A stretch of DNA of 64,000 nucleotides from Montifringilla adamsi. Lineage: Eukaryota > Chordata > Aves > Passeriformes > Passeridae. The stretch lies in contig JAGGNK010003335.1 of assembly GCA_017590115.1 (NCBI GenBank), positions 5,890,001 through 5,954,000 of the forward strand, read 5' to 3'. Below the pieces are notes generated by a model, which worked only from the letters and a program-made list of their open reading frames with translations, made no database searches and was not told the DNA's origin. Made by a program: the position numbers and the translations under genes. Of the stretch, positions 1 to 13,064 are shown piece by piece. The number at the start of each line of letters is the position of its first letter. The stretch's first letter is position 1.

Positions 1-3000
1 GAAAGCAGAACTGACAGCTATGAATCAACTACTGTTCTGTTTTTTCAAGACATCAACAAAGGTTACAACCTGCTGCACAGCAGCTGTGGACACAGCTGTC
101 ATTTCAGATTTTATTTCATAATATCTGCTTTTGAATTAGGCAGACTTCAACACTGATTAGAAGCAGGCTTTTCTTCTACAAATGCTTATAAGAAGAAATG
201 CTTTCTCACAAATCACACGGCCTTACAGCCCTTTGGCTTGCTCCAGAGATACATCAAAAATATCCACCCCCATAATCACAGCTTTTTTATCTTGGCAGGT
301 CCTTCCAAGTGTTCAGTACTCTGAATTTTCCACCACTATCAATAGTGTTAACAACTAATAGTCAGTAATTTTTCAGAACTCCTTTCAAGCCTTTCAGGAA
401 CTTACTTGTATGAAATATTAACAAGAAAAATGTTCTGAAGTACTAATAAATTTGTCTCTCTCCAGCCTCTAATATAAATGAAGAGCTGTACAGGCAATTT
501 TCAAGTTCTCTTTAGGTCCTGGGGGTCTTTGTGGTGTTGGTTGGTAGCATCATCCCACAAAAAAGCAGCCTAACCTCACCAACCCAACACAAGTAATACA
601 ATCACCAGGACAGCCCTCAGCCATCACAGGTCATGGACATTCTCAACCCCAAGATCCGGGGATATCTTAGCTCTGTGTTTAAGCAGCCAGTCACTTCTCA
701 AAGCAAACAGCCAGGCTGATAAATGTATTTAAATGCCTAAAGATGCAGAAAAGCACCCAGGGAGAGCTGCTGAAATCCTTTGAGTGAGTAACTCCAATTT
801 ACTCTCATCTGCCTGCATAAACTGCCCATGAGTCCCACAGTCTGGCAGCAAAATGGGTCTGAAACCCAGAATATTTCTGCTTGTGCCAAGAGTTTCCCTT
901 TCCATGCAGGGCACCTTTATCCAAGGTTAGAAAAGCGGCCAGCAGCTCCTCGTGCAGGTGATGCACTCTGAGTCACAACACAGACCATCCATTTCCCAGC
1001 CACAGAAGCACCAAGCTAAGGTGTCTGCACATTTAATTGAGATTATGGTGGGAATTAAATATAAGATTAACAACCTTATAATTAATTATAATCACAAAAG
1101 TGATGTCACAGGACAGTACCCAGAACTGCAGTAGATCTTACAAAGGACAGTAAGACAACTAAAAAATGCCATTGAAGTAAGCATGGATGAAAAGAAAATT
1201 ACATGGGGCACTTCTGGTATGAGAGAGTCATAAAGTATGTTTTTTAAGGCCCAAAAACTCCTTTTAAGTTTGAAAAAGTATGAGATATTTCAAAATGCGT
1301 ACAAAAAATAGAGTGAGATTAATCTCAGGCAGACAGAAACAAGAGAAGGAGAAGAGTCATCAGATGTGTGAAGAGTCAATCCCACAGGAACAATGAAAAA
1401 AGATGGAAAATTAACAAGTAAAATTCCTCATAGTTTGTGCAGGTTGCCTTTTGTAATTCAGTAGGAGTTATTATACTGCAAAATTCAAGGGGATAAAAAT
1501 CCATTACAGCTCTTCTCTGTACCCTGCTCCAAGGACTCTTTGTCTAAAAGAACTGTATTTTAATCTGTTTGCCAAATGTTTTCAATACAATTCTTTAATA
1601 CAACACTGTGTGGAGAATTTCAAGCTAGAAGGAATGTTTGGTGCATTATTTCCACTGTTTAGTTCTTCAACTCTTACAGCTAGGCAGACATAACAGGGCA
1701 CAGGAAGATAGCCTTTCCACATGAAGTGTTAATAAACTTTTAATAATAAAACATTTCTCCAGGCATCAAATCCTGTCCCTGCTGAGGACACTGGAGTTTT
1801 ACCATTAGCTTCAGTGGAACTGAGATACAGTCTCAGGCTATATATTTAATATAAATTACATTGCCATTAGATTTGATTCCCAACAGAAATTACATTCATA
1901 AAACTCTAATACTTGTGACCTCCAAAACAAATCCAAATACTTTCTTCTTGCATCCACACACACACAGATTTATTTTCTTCAAGTGCTACAGCAATTAAGA
2001 CAAATTATGGATACTTTTTTTTTTCCTCTTTTGGGCTTCTGTCAGGAGTTCCCCTTATTTTAAAATCATCTTTGTTCTTTCTGAACTTGGCACCCACAAA
2101 CACAAGCCCTCTTGCAGAAATGTGCACTGAGACATGAGCTCAGCAGTCCTGCAGTGGCTCTGGAGAGGTTCAACCTGGAATCTCCCTTCTTGGAGGAGGC
2201 TGAGCACATCCTCAGCTGGCTCAATACCAAAAAAAGCATTCTTTGTGCACAGAGTTGAAGTGCATGATAAATCACACCTCAGTTTTGCCTACATGCCAGG
2301 AAGGCTGGATATCCCCTTCCCAATCTGCCTGCTTGCCTTGCCTGCTCTCCACTCACAGGAGTGAGGGGAAGGCACAGCTCCAGCCAATATCAGTTTGTTT
2401 TTCTGTCATACAAAGCATACAAATTCACCCAAATTCAGCACAACAGCCAGGACTTGTCTGAGGTGATGGCCATCCTCACCACCTTCTGTCCAAGCCACCA
2501 ACCAGTGCACCACAACTGCAACATAAGAAGCACAACTCAGGTTTTGGGAGCCCCAAGAGCATGTCTAGCCTCTCCTGACTCAGTTTCAGAGCTTAAGCAC
2601 ATTTTTAAATGTTTTTAATTGTGTGAAATGGTAGGTCTATCCAACAGAGAGAGCCAGGAACCATGACCAAGGTCTTCCAGGCTTCTGGTTGTTTTCAAGG
2701 GGGTCCCAAGGCAAGGTGAGAGATGAGAACCTTGACTCCATGTTTCAGAAGGCTGATTGATATGATATTAAAATGCTATACTAAAACGATGCTAGAAAAA
2801 ATAGAAAGAAAGGCTCCATCAGAAGGCTGGAAAGGAAAGAAATGGAATAAATAACAAAATCTTGTGACTGCTCACAGTCTCAACACAGGTGGCTGTCACT
2901 GGTCATCAAGTAAAAGCAATTTCGCATGCTGGGCAAACAATTCTCTAAATCACATTCCGAAGCAGCAAAACATGGAGAAGCTGAAGCTTCCCAGCTTCTC

Positions 3001-5378
3001 AGGAGAAAAGGTCCTGGAAAAAGGATTTTTCATAGAATATGTCTGTGACACAGGCTGTGTCCCATCTCTCTGGTGCTGCCTGGTGAAGCACCAGCCTGTC
3101 CAACTCATAACAGGCAGCAAGCAGTGTTGGGCAAGATATTTTTAACAGGGATTTTCTCATGAGTTGTCACTTGCAGGTGAATCCTAACTGCTAGCTTCAA
3201 CTGCTCCTTTTACCATAAAACAAAACCTCTCGTCTGTTATAAAAATATTCTGAGTTTATATTCAAGATCTGGAAATCCAACACTTTTTCACTCACTGGAA
3301 AAGAGTAAAACCCAGCTTCCCAACATGCAGAACTTAGCAATTTGCATATGAAATTAAGTTTTCATATCACATGAAATCAACTTTTTTTTTTCATTTCTAA
3401 ATCCCACTTTCCTCACCCTCTATTCTGCCAAAGTCAGCCAAGACCACGTGCCAGATCCCACAATGGTGAATGATTATTCACCAAGCAACCCAGGGAAAGA
3501 AGGGAGTCTGGCAGGGTTGCAGGATATTGCGGGAGGCTGTAGATAGCAGCAGCAGCTTTAAACAAGGCACGAAGTGCTAAAAACTGTGAATTAATCTACA
3601 TTAGTCTCCCTGCTTTACCAGCTAGACAGGTCATTTAAAGCTGTTGTATCTTCACACTACACTGCCAACAGCACTGGAGACATTTTCACAATTCATCCTG
3701 TAAAGCAGTACGCTCTAATTATTATTTCTTTGTCTTCTCCCTAGGGCTTTGCCCATTAGGTGGTGGGAAATCAAAAGGATATATGCAATGGTTATTCTTT
3801 CATCTTCATGGCTCTTAAACTGCTTCTCTAGCTTATGTCAATGCGTAAGTAATTGTGCCAACATGTGAGAATGCATGTGCTTAACTAAAAAGAACATTAA
3901 AAAAAAAGAAAGAACGCTCTTGTTTAGATGCCAGCTAAAGATGCTGTGGTCTGCAGACATTTTCCTGTTTTTTACAAGCAAAGGGCATTTCTTCTGATTT
4001 TAGATACCCTCCTCACCTCACCACACCCATGCGCTCCCACAGCTGGCTCGTGCTCTGGCTCTGTCTCCTCAACAAATTCACCCTTTTTCTGTGTCATGGA
4101 CCTGGTTCATGCTAACGTGCAGACTGACCAACTGCAGATAGATCTACATTATCAGAACAGCCTTTTCCTCCCCCCATTCCCTCTTAGCTCTAGCAATAGT
4201 GGCACTCAGTGGGACCCGGGGATGAGCGGGATGCTACCCAGGCTGTGCACACAGCAAACAAGAAAACAAATTGGCTTGGGAAATTTCCTGCCCACACAGC
4301 TCAAAGGCATCAACTGGGGCAACTTGCAGACTCAAACAAAAGCTGAGTTCTTGTTTTCCCTCCTAGGGCCACTTTGCTTTCTCATGCGGGACACACCTTT
4401 TGTGCAATGTGCCCCTGGGGGCTGCAGTGATGGGTTAGCCAATCATACAGAGAGAAGAGGAATTTGATGAATGGGTCATTTTTGGTGCACTCTGCACTTT
4501 TGACTCATAAATTCCACAGAAAACAAGGTAAATGGAGCATAACTTATTAATGAACAGAGCCCTAAATATCAAATGATCTGCTGTGAATCATCAGCACGAA
4601 TTGCAGAGCCTTCACATCATGTTGGTTATCACATGCTGCAGCAGTTCAGTGATGGACAAACTCTGCAGCCTGGTGTTAAGTCATACAAGATAATCTAGGA
4701 AATAACATCCTGCTTTCTATAAAGCACGTTACAGAGAGGTGCTTGCCCGACCTTCAGACTGTGACCTGCAGAGACAGTGATCCTGCAAGCCTCACCTTGC
4801 ATTGCAAGCCTGAAAGCACCATTAAGCTCATGATGAATTGTGAGCCTTGGGAAAGGCACACGAACCCTAAATCTCACCAGAAAGCTGGGGGAAATTCAGA
4901 CAGCTCTGAAGCGGAGCACCAATGATGTTTTTGTGTAGTGAAATAACTTAGGAGCAACAGCTTTCTATTCTGCATCGCTTCTACCCCTTCACTGATGGGT
5001 AAAAATGGACAATCCCTGCAGGTCTGAGGGTCTACTAAAGTCCAGATTAAACCTGAAGAACCACATTGACTATTCTGAGAGCACCACAGGGCAAGGTAAA
5101 AAACATGAAGAAACTTCAATTTCCTCCTTTCTAAAGGTCATTTGGTTTTTTTGAGAGTTGAGAAAACATGAAAAAAAATGGAAAGAATAAGGAAAACCAT
5201 GCACCCAAGTAACTCTTCTCAAACAATCTCTATGAGCCCGAGGAGCACTCACAGAGATAGGTGTGAGCACACCCTGACTCTTCATTATCACAATTAAATA
5301 CCTGGTCTGGGTATTTTCCTCATCACTGTTCTGCTTTGAATTAATGAGCTTTTTTCTCTGCTTTTTGGTATCCTTGTC
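1..5378. other. Intergenic, no gene recognised
   Basis: AT-rich unique sequence. The longest open frame (3928-4467, 179 codons, plus) has no signal, domain, compositional bias or splice context suggesting a gene. Only short simple tracts are present. Confidence 0.6.
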
Positions 5379-5445
5379 CATGGCAGGGAGGTTGGAACCA
5401 GGTGGTCTTAAAATTCCTTTCCCAAATCATCCCATGATTCTTCTT
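5379..5445 (+). repeat. CR1 LINE 3'-end fragment (degraded)
   Basis: The order 'ggcagggaggttggaacc', 'ggtggtcttaaaattcct', 'cccatgattctt' follows the CR1 3' terminus in sense orientation with several substitutions. Confidence 0.6.
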
Positions 5446-8400
5446 TCACATTAACATCTCTGAATCTTCTGGAGTTAACTTTAGTGCGGTTTTCCAATTT
5501 TCTTTCCTGCCTAATTTTTCCTTAAGAGCTTTCAAGAATTTCTATACAAGTCTGCATCCTGGCACTGAGCTGCAGCTACCTGTATGCTGTGGAGCTATCT
5601 TTAAAGTTGTTTTTTTTTTTTTCATTTGTATTGACAGAAGCAATGATGATAAAAAGTGTCCACTACTTTTAAAGGCCATTTCTCCCTGTATGTATACAAA
5701 TATGTCATCTTTAAACTGTCAGACCTCTAAATAGCCTTGAAGTGATTTTCTCCTGCAAATGCACCTCTTTTTGCAGGGATGGCCTGTCTGTACTTTCCTT
5801 TCTTTCCTACACTTTTTGCACATTATCTTGTTCAATCTGCCAAAATTTCAGCCAGCAGATAGCAATTAGTACATAGAAGCAAAATGAACCACTACAGCTA
5901 GATGCTGTGCCATAGGCAAAAATATGCAATAGAAAGCTACTTTAGCTGAAATTGGTATTTAAAACACCTTTCTATAAGAAGGCTACAAAGCCACCCTCTT
6001 ATTGACTACCCACAAGGCTTCAGCTGCACCTGCCAGGTAGAGCAATTTTCTAGAGGCTATTAAGTAAAGCAAAACCAGCTAGGCAGATTATTGCAATCTC
6101 ACTGAAAAAGCAGCAAACTGATAAAAATATTACCATTGCGGTCAACAGAAATAAGGACTTTCTACCTACAAAATATAAACTCCTGTCAAAGGAGATGAGG
6201 AAGCATCTTCCTAAGTCAGAACACAGTTACTCAAACCTACATATTCCCCTTACTGGTATAAAGGCATATTAGTAAATAATAATAAAGAAACGCACAATAG
6301 AAGCCAGCACAAGGAATTGAGAGATTAGCAGCAATTAACTCAGTATAGAAACACTTTAGTGCCTAACTTAGTGATTTTTATATAACACTGACCTTAGGTA
6401 GATCTCCCTGGAGATACTGTCACCACTAAAAGAAAAAATGTCCTGCTCACTTTGTCACTTTCAAGTGAATTTCTCACAGGGGCATGAGAAAATACACAGT
6501 GTTTCCTTAGCTAGCTTGGCAGATGAGCAAGATTTGCTACTAATTCCCAGTATTGATGTGCTGAAAGTGTTTTCTGCTGGAAACATAAAGGAGCAAGGTA
6601 AGGCCAAAATTACTCATCTACTTGAATAATGCATCCTATTTGCTTTGGTATTCCCTTCCACAGCTGTCCCTGCCTTTGGCAGCATCACCCTGACAGAAAG
6701 TAAAATGCTGTTAATGCATTAAATCCAACAGCAAGATTACACGGGCTGCCTCTCCAAGACAAAGTGTATTAACTACTGATAAATTCTACTTCTCCTCGAA
6801 ATTAGAATGAAAAAGTCACTAGCCAATACTTTCAGGAAACAAATTACGTCCCCTGAGCTATCCAGTACCTGTGCTCTGTCCACAGAACCCATTGAGAGCC
6901 AAAGCCACCAGCAAGAAACTGGATGTCAAAATCAACTGCCATCTTACAGAGGGGAAACAAAGATTCAGGGAGACCAAGTACTCCCAACCCCAGACAAAAC
7001 CCTCTTTTCATAATATCTGTTACCCTCAAATACATCCCTTCTCTCACACCTGAAGGAGATACATGTTTGTTCAGGTGCAGGGGGTTGGAGGAAGCCAGCA
7101 TATCAAGAAGAAAAAAAAAATCCCAAAACTAACTCCCCAAAACACAACTGGTCTTATTGCAAGTGATCAATCATCTCAAAGATCTCTTTGGAGGTGGCAA
7201 ATTATCAGAGATGCACCAGGGACAATTTGCCATTTCTTCTCATGTATATTTTGGTGATTTTGGGAGCACTCAGGTATGCCAAGATTCATATCTCTGGTCT
7301 GCTTCAAGGATTACCTTCATTCTTCATTTGCTAGATCATGACTAAAGCACTAAAATGCAGATTTAAATGGCAGCAGCAAATGCTGCCTGGAGAGATGTGG
7401 GCTGGTGAGAGCACTCCTAACGGGAATATGGCATTCCCCTCCACTTCCTTTCAATATTGTCAAAGGTTTCACCACTCAACACCACAAACAAACTTTGAAA
7501 AACAATATCACTTTTCTCCTCCCTTTTGTGTATAGAATAATGGCTTTTCAATAAGTCAAATGGGAAACTGTGTTAATGTGTTTCCATGGGCAAATCTTGA
7601 GAATCCTGTAAATTGCCTTGCTTAATGGACTTAGGAGTTCAGCTATGCATTCAGAAATTCCACAGCAAATCAAATGGTTCAGTCCTCAGGAAGTGCACAC
7701 AGAGCTCTGCAGCTCTGTGGATGTCATTATTTATGTCTGTTGGATTTGATGGAGAAAATGTCATTTGGGATGAAGGAGGACCTGCATCCACCACCCCTGG
7801 CAGAAAGGCACTGAGAGCCCCTCTCACCTCAGGGATTGTGCAGATGCCCTGTCCTTCAGGGCTCCACACCACCTCAACCAACACAGAAGAAACAGTAACC
7901 TAAAGCACCTGCAGGCACTCTCATCTGGCTCTAAACATACTGTAATTACCAACAGCTTGAGTACTTTTTTAAGCTATTATGAAGAAAATCAACTCATTTA
8001 ACTGCTTCCCCTGCCATGGGCAGTGACTGCTCAGGACAAGGTTGAACAGGGATGTCCCTCACCCTTCCACAAGCCATGCCAGGAGCTCCTGAGCCTGGCA
8101 AAGCCACTGCTGAGCCAAGGAGCCTGATGAGAGCAGAGGTTGTGCTGGTTTGGGGGACATGACCCCTGCAGAAGAGCAGTCCCTGGCACTAACACCTCCC
8201 ACCACTCTGTAAGCTGTTTGCCCAGGAGGAGACAGCCCAGGTGAGAGCTTGTCCTCAGCCCAGGCTGGCAGAGGGGAATAGCCCTGGCCACGCTCATCCC
8301 TGCTCCAGGAAGCATCCCTCACTCCTGTATGATGGGGATGAGCTGAAGGTGAAAACTTCAGTTTGCTGTGTCTGCTTTGGGGTTCAGCACTAAGCAGAGT

Positions 8401-10178
8401 CCAAAGACAATGCTCTTCTCTCTATTGCAATTTTATATTTATTTATTAAGCACAAAAGCTGACGTGAAAGCCCATGGACAGTCACTGTGGCTGGCACTGG
8501 CAGCCAGCTCAGGCTGGGATCTTCTCAGCTCTGTGCACACCAGATGAAGGTATGAACTGGTGTCCACAGGGCTGCTCCCCAGTCCCCTCCACTCTCTGTT
8601 CCTGTGCTGAGGCCTGGGGAGATTTTCACCCCTCGGTGTCTTTGTCCCACTGTGGGACAGCCAGGCACACGCCAGCCCTGCTTCAGCCCAGCCTGTCCTG
8701 ACTGTGACCCTGCAAACAAATCCATCCCAGCAGCACAGTCTGCCTGCACCACAGGACAGGGGCTGCTTCACACCAAACACCCCAGCCAGGGACATCACTC
8801 TGGGAACCCTCAAGGAGTGCAGGAAAAACAAGGATATTTTTATCTGCATGCATGAATCCTCCAGGAAAGGAGTATAAATAGAGGAAAGGGGAAAAAAAGT
8901 AGGTGAGCTAATGTCCTTTGCAACTTTTGTAAAGTATAAAATACATCAGAGAGAACAGGTTCCAGGTCTGATTACTCCTGATTTACAGAAATGTGCAACC
9001 ATGGGGACACATATGTTATGCTGATAATAAAATATACATGTCTGCATCTGGGACCTGCAGCAGAACTAAAACATACTGAGAATATTCAAATCTTTTCCCT
9101 CCCGTGTACCTTAGCTGCTCAGAGGGATTTTTTTTTTCCACTCAAAATTGAAATGAAGGGAAAAAAACCCCACTTCTAGGATTAGATCCTAGAAAAACAG
9201 ATTCCAGCTGGGAGCTCAAGCACCTGCAGAGAAGTATTTATAAATGAAAGGACTGACGTGACTTTAAATACAGTGTCGTCAGAAACTTAATTATACAGCA
9301 GCAAGACTCTAATTGGAAGTCACAGAGCATTATATTGCTTTGTCATGTGATTTGATACTCTCCAAACTGCTTTCCCAGGGTTGTTTGTGTTATCTGTCTT
9401 AGGTTTGAACAGCAGTGTTTGTTTGCAGGCTGTGGTGGGATTAGCCCTATTTATCTTCATGGGCTTTGTTTCCTTGAACACAGACTGAATTCACATGGAT
9501 TCGTTTCAGAGTTCCAGGAAATCCTTGGCTTTTCTTTACCCACCCCAGAGGCTGTGTTGTGCTGCCTGAAGCTAAGTATATTGGGCACCCAAAAACTCCA
9601 TGTTCAAGTCAGCACTTGTATCCCACTAGCAAGAGGAGGGGAAAAGACCACCTACCTGTGATAAATCAGCTTGAAATTTCTAACACCTGTGTAGTTTTAT
9701 ACTGAAACATTAATTTCTATAATTACATTTTTACAGAATAATTTATTATAGTGTGTTATTATTCCAAACTGAAAATAAATACTTCTAGAGAAAAGCTCGA
9801 AAGAAAATACTCTTGAAAGAACTAAAAGTTCATACTCAATGCCCTCCACACAGTCACATTTTCATTTGAGGGAGTTTTGTACATACAGTTATGCAATATC
9901 TTTCTCCTCCTTTGGACTGACTTGCTTCCTGATCTCAGTCTAAAAATACAGTTATTTCAGTTTCTAAATTTGATTCTTGCTTTAAACTGAGTGCATATGG
10001 TATAAACATCATTCATGTTCCACCAACTTGTGTTTTCCCAAGCTAGACATCCTTCTGGTATCACTGACAAGCACATGCAAATATTCCAGGGTTGGGGGGG
10101 ACTTTCACATTTGAAAATAGTTCATTACGTTCCTCATCTCTGCCTCACACCACATGACCCTTCAGGGCCTCCCAATTA
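5446..10178. other. Intergenic, no gene recognised
   Basis: AT-rich to about 8.0 kb, then a more GC-rich stretch at 8.05-8.85 kb that yields overlapping open frames on both strands (up to 136 codons, minus). That pattern is expected from composition and none resembles a known protein. Confidence 0.55.
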
Positions 10179-10230
10179 TCACAGAATGACAGAATGGTTT
10201 GGGTTGGGGGGGAACTTAAAGCTCATAGAT
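10179..10230 (-). repeat. CR1 LINE 3'-end fragment (very short)
   Basis: 'cacagaatgacagaatggtt' followed by 'tgggttgggggggaactt' is the reverse complement of the CR1 3' end. Similarity fades after about 50 bp, just before a second copy begins. Confidence 0.7.
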
Positions 10231-10263
10231 TCAGGGGATTTGTATTTATTCTACTTGATCACC

Positions 10264-10419
10264 ACAGAATGGTTTGGGTTGGAAGGGTCCTTTAAGGTCA
10301 TCCAATTCCAATCCCTCTGCCATGGCCAGGGACGCCTTCCACTATCCAGGTTGTCCCAAGCCCCATCCTTGGACAAACACTTCCAGGGATGGGACACAGC
10401 TTCTCTGGGCAACAACTAA
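10264..10419 (-). repeat. CR1 LINE 3'-end fragment
   Basis: It starts 'cacagaatggtttgggttgg' and continues through 'ccatggccagggacgccttc' to 'ctctgggcaac', the antisense order of the CR1 3' region. It lies 34 bp after the preceding copy in the same orientation. Confidence 0.9.
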
Positions 10420-12806
10420 TTGAAGGACAGTCAAAATCACACCAATCACAGCTATGGCTTTCTTGCATCCCATCCTCTGATTGCCCAGCCTGATGCACCT
10501 CCTGCCTGGGAAGTCCTCCCACTGTTTTCCTCCCATTTTCCTGTCCTTCCCTTCCCCTCCCCACTGCAGAGCTCCACCTGCCCTCTCCAGTCAGGGTCCA
10601 GCTGTGCTAGCTTTGCTCCCACTATTCCCCTAACACCTGGAGGTTGGTGTCTGCCACACCAAATTTGAAACAGGAGATTACAGAGCTGTAATTGCTTGAG
10701 CTGGAAGCTTCCAGCCCAGCTGATTTGTCCTGTCATTTAAAAATCTACTTGTTTCCAAACACAGTGGGCAGAGATACAAACAGAGCCCTCTGGCAGGGGT
10801 CCAGGCAGCACCGAGGATGCTGAGCTGCTCTCAGCATCACAAGTGAGATTTTCCACGGCTAAAAAAAGAAAACAGTGAAATTGATACTACGTTTTAACCT
10901 AGGGGTCATGAAAAGATGAGACAATATATTCACTCCACTTTAGATAGCCTGAAGGAATGTGACCTTTTCCCTATCATTTATAACCCAGACGGCTGAAATG
11001 AGCACCAAATCCAATTACGGTGTATTTTTATTTACCTAATCTACCAGCAGATGGCCTTTAATTCTAAATTTTCTTAATTTTGGAAATCTGTTCAGGCAGA
11101 ACTGGCAGCACAACTCACGTTCCCCTCTCCACAGGGAAGGGTTTAATGACAGCCCCATGCAAGCTGCCACTTGGTTATTGCCTTCCTGGGCCTCAGCTCA
11201 TCAGACCCTTCCCTTGTAATTAGATACATATATTTTCTTTTTCTTCCCATTGGATTATGAGGCATTTAAGGCAGGTGTCATCTTTCTGAGCTATGACTGT
11301 ACAGTATCTAGCAAAAGCAGAGGCTAACCCTTAGCTGGAGCTCCTAATCATCACGGTAATGAAAATATTTCCTTTTCAAATATAAATTGAAGACTCAGTT
11401 CTCTAGTACCTGGAATAACCAAGGGATAAATACCTCAAGTATAGCAAAAATTGAGTTTAAAAGGCAGGTCATTTAAGCTGAACACATTATGCTTTTATAG
11501 TTTATGTATAAAATTAAATCATTGAATGAAACCACGCTCCTTTGTTGTGTCAGCTTTACTGACCACATGCCCATGGAAAGGCACAAGCTCATGCATTGAA
11601 CTGAAAACATTTCCTTTTGTTTCAATTTTCATAATTCTTTAGGAACATTTTTGGGTGGGGTTTCTCCAAGAGAAAACACTCAGTGCAGCCAAGGTGGGTC
11701 AGAAACATCCCATCTGTCAGCTGGAGCATCTTCCAGCAGCTCAAGGCACCCAAAACACTGCAGGGAATCACTGAGGTTGGAAAGGAAGTTCTTGAAGTCA
11801 GATCTCCAGACAGACTGCAATAAATACCTTTCCCACTACCAACAGCTGCTGTGAGCCCAGGCTGGCTCCAACAGCCACTGAAAGGGGGACACATTCAGCA
11901 CTCAGCCCTGCTCACAGGGCCCAGGAGCTGCTCAGCAGGGCATGAGCAAACTGATCCTTTTTCCCTACTCCTCTGCCCAATGGAGCCCAGCTGAAATGAG
12001 GTACCTTCACAAGTAAAATACACAGACCTCAACAAATCCCACAGGTTTGCATAAACCACATAAACCTGCTAACCACAAAATGTGGCATAAATTACTCTGA
12101 GACACTTTCTCTTTTCCTCACCTTTTAGCAGAGCAAAACACAATTTACATTCTGTTTGTAGGTGAACCAAGTGAAATGCTTAATTATAAATAGCACTTGT
12201 AAATATAACCCTTTCAACTGGAATATTTTTACTGAGAAAATGAGCAAGACCTTAATAATTATTTCAGTTACAAAACTTAATTAGGGCTGTTTCTCATTCC
12301 AGCTCAGGGCCTGTGCAGTGATGGGATGTAAATTTGCATTTACTCAATAGGGCCATGAAACACCAGAGAATAAACCATGGGTAGGTGTTAGGCATCCAAG
12401 CCCCACTGGTTGCAGTGGTGCTGTAAGAATGAGCACCAGCTGAGGATATATCCCCAACCAGATACAAGTGGTCCCTAGCAAAAATGAAAATCATACCCAT
12501 TAGTTTTATTTATGGAGAGCTAAAATACACACTTCCTAAAGCCAAGCCTGCATTCAGCAGATAAAATATGTGTGCAACTTGCCACCAAGGTTATGGAAAG
12601 GTGGAGGAGAATGTTTACCAGTATTGATAGGATTTTTTTCCTCCAGATATATCTACTAGGATAGAGCATATTCTACAGGAAATAGCATACAAGATATTAA
12701 TTTTATGCTTAGTCTAACTGCTCTCACATCCTGAGATGTTACCATGTTGGAAAGCACTAACTCACCAATCAAGCTGCGTCTTTGAGGCCACCAAAACCTG
12801 CTAGAT
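10420..12806. other. Intergenic, no gene recognised
   Basis: Unique sequence with alternating GC-moderate and AT-rich parts. No repeat family or exon recognised. Confidence 0.55.
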
Positions 12807-12873
12807 AGCAAGCAGCTGAACAGCCACTCACTCACTCTTGCCCTCCCCAGTGGGATGGGGGAGAGAATCACCA
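12807..12873. mobile_element. Fragment of an avian ERV long terminal repeat
   Basis: 'agcaagcagctgaacagcca', 'ctcactcactcttgccctcc' and 'ccagtgggatgggggagaga' resemble a block I know from abundant avian ERV LTRs ('cagtgggatgggggagagaatc'). No retroviral gene is nearby and neither LTR end is visible, so this is a small relic. The identification is from memory. Confidence 0.5.
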
Positions 12874-13004
12874 AAAAAAAAAAAAAACCAAAAAAAAAAA
12901 AAAAAACCGCCAAAAAAAAAAAAAAAAAGGGGGATGGGGGAGAAAATCACCAAAAAAAAAAAAAAACCAAAAAATAAAAGCACACTCGCCAAAGAAAATA
13001 AAAT

Positions 13005-13063
<59 letters not shown>

Positions 13064-13064
13064 A
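12852..13064. repeat. A-rich low-complexity block with a duplicated G-rich/poly(A) unit
   Basis: The unit gggatgggggaga-aatcacc followed by a long A run occurs twice, starting at 12852 and 12931 (79 bp apart). Two more A runs and a pure run of about 51 A at 13012-13062 follow. The open frames here encode only Lys or Phe runs and are artefacts of composition. Run lengths may be wrong in the assembly. Confidence 0.85.

Noticed and set aside
3928..4467. 179-codon open frame on the plus strand
   Set aside because: No signal peptide, domain, repeat or splice-site context; the translation looks random and no known protein comes to mind.
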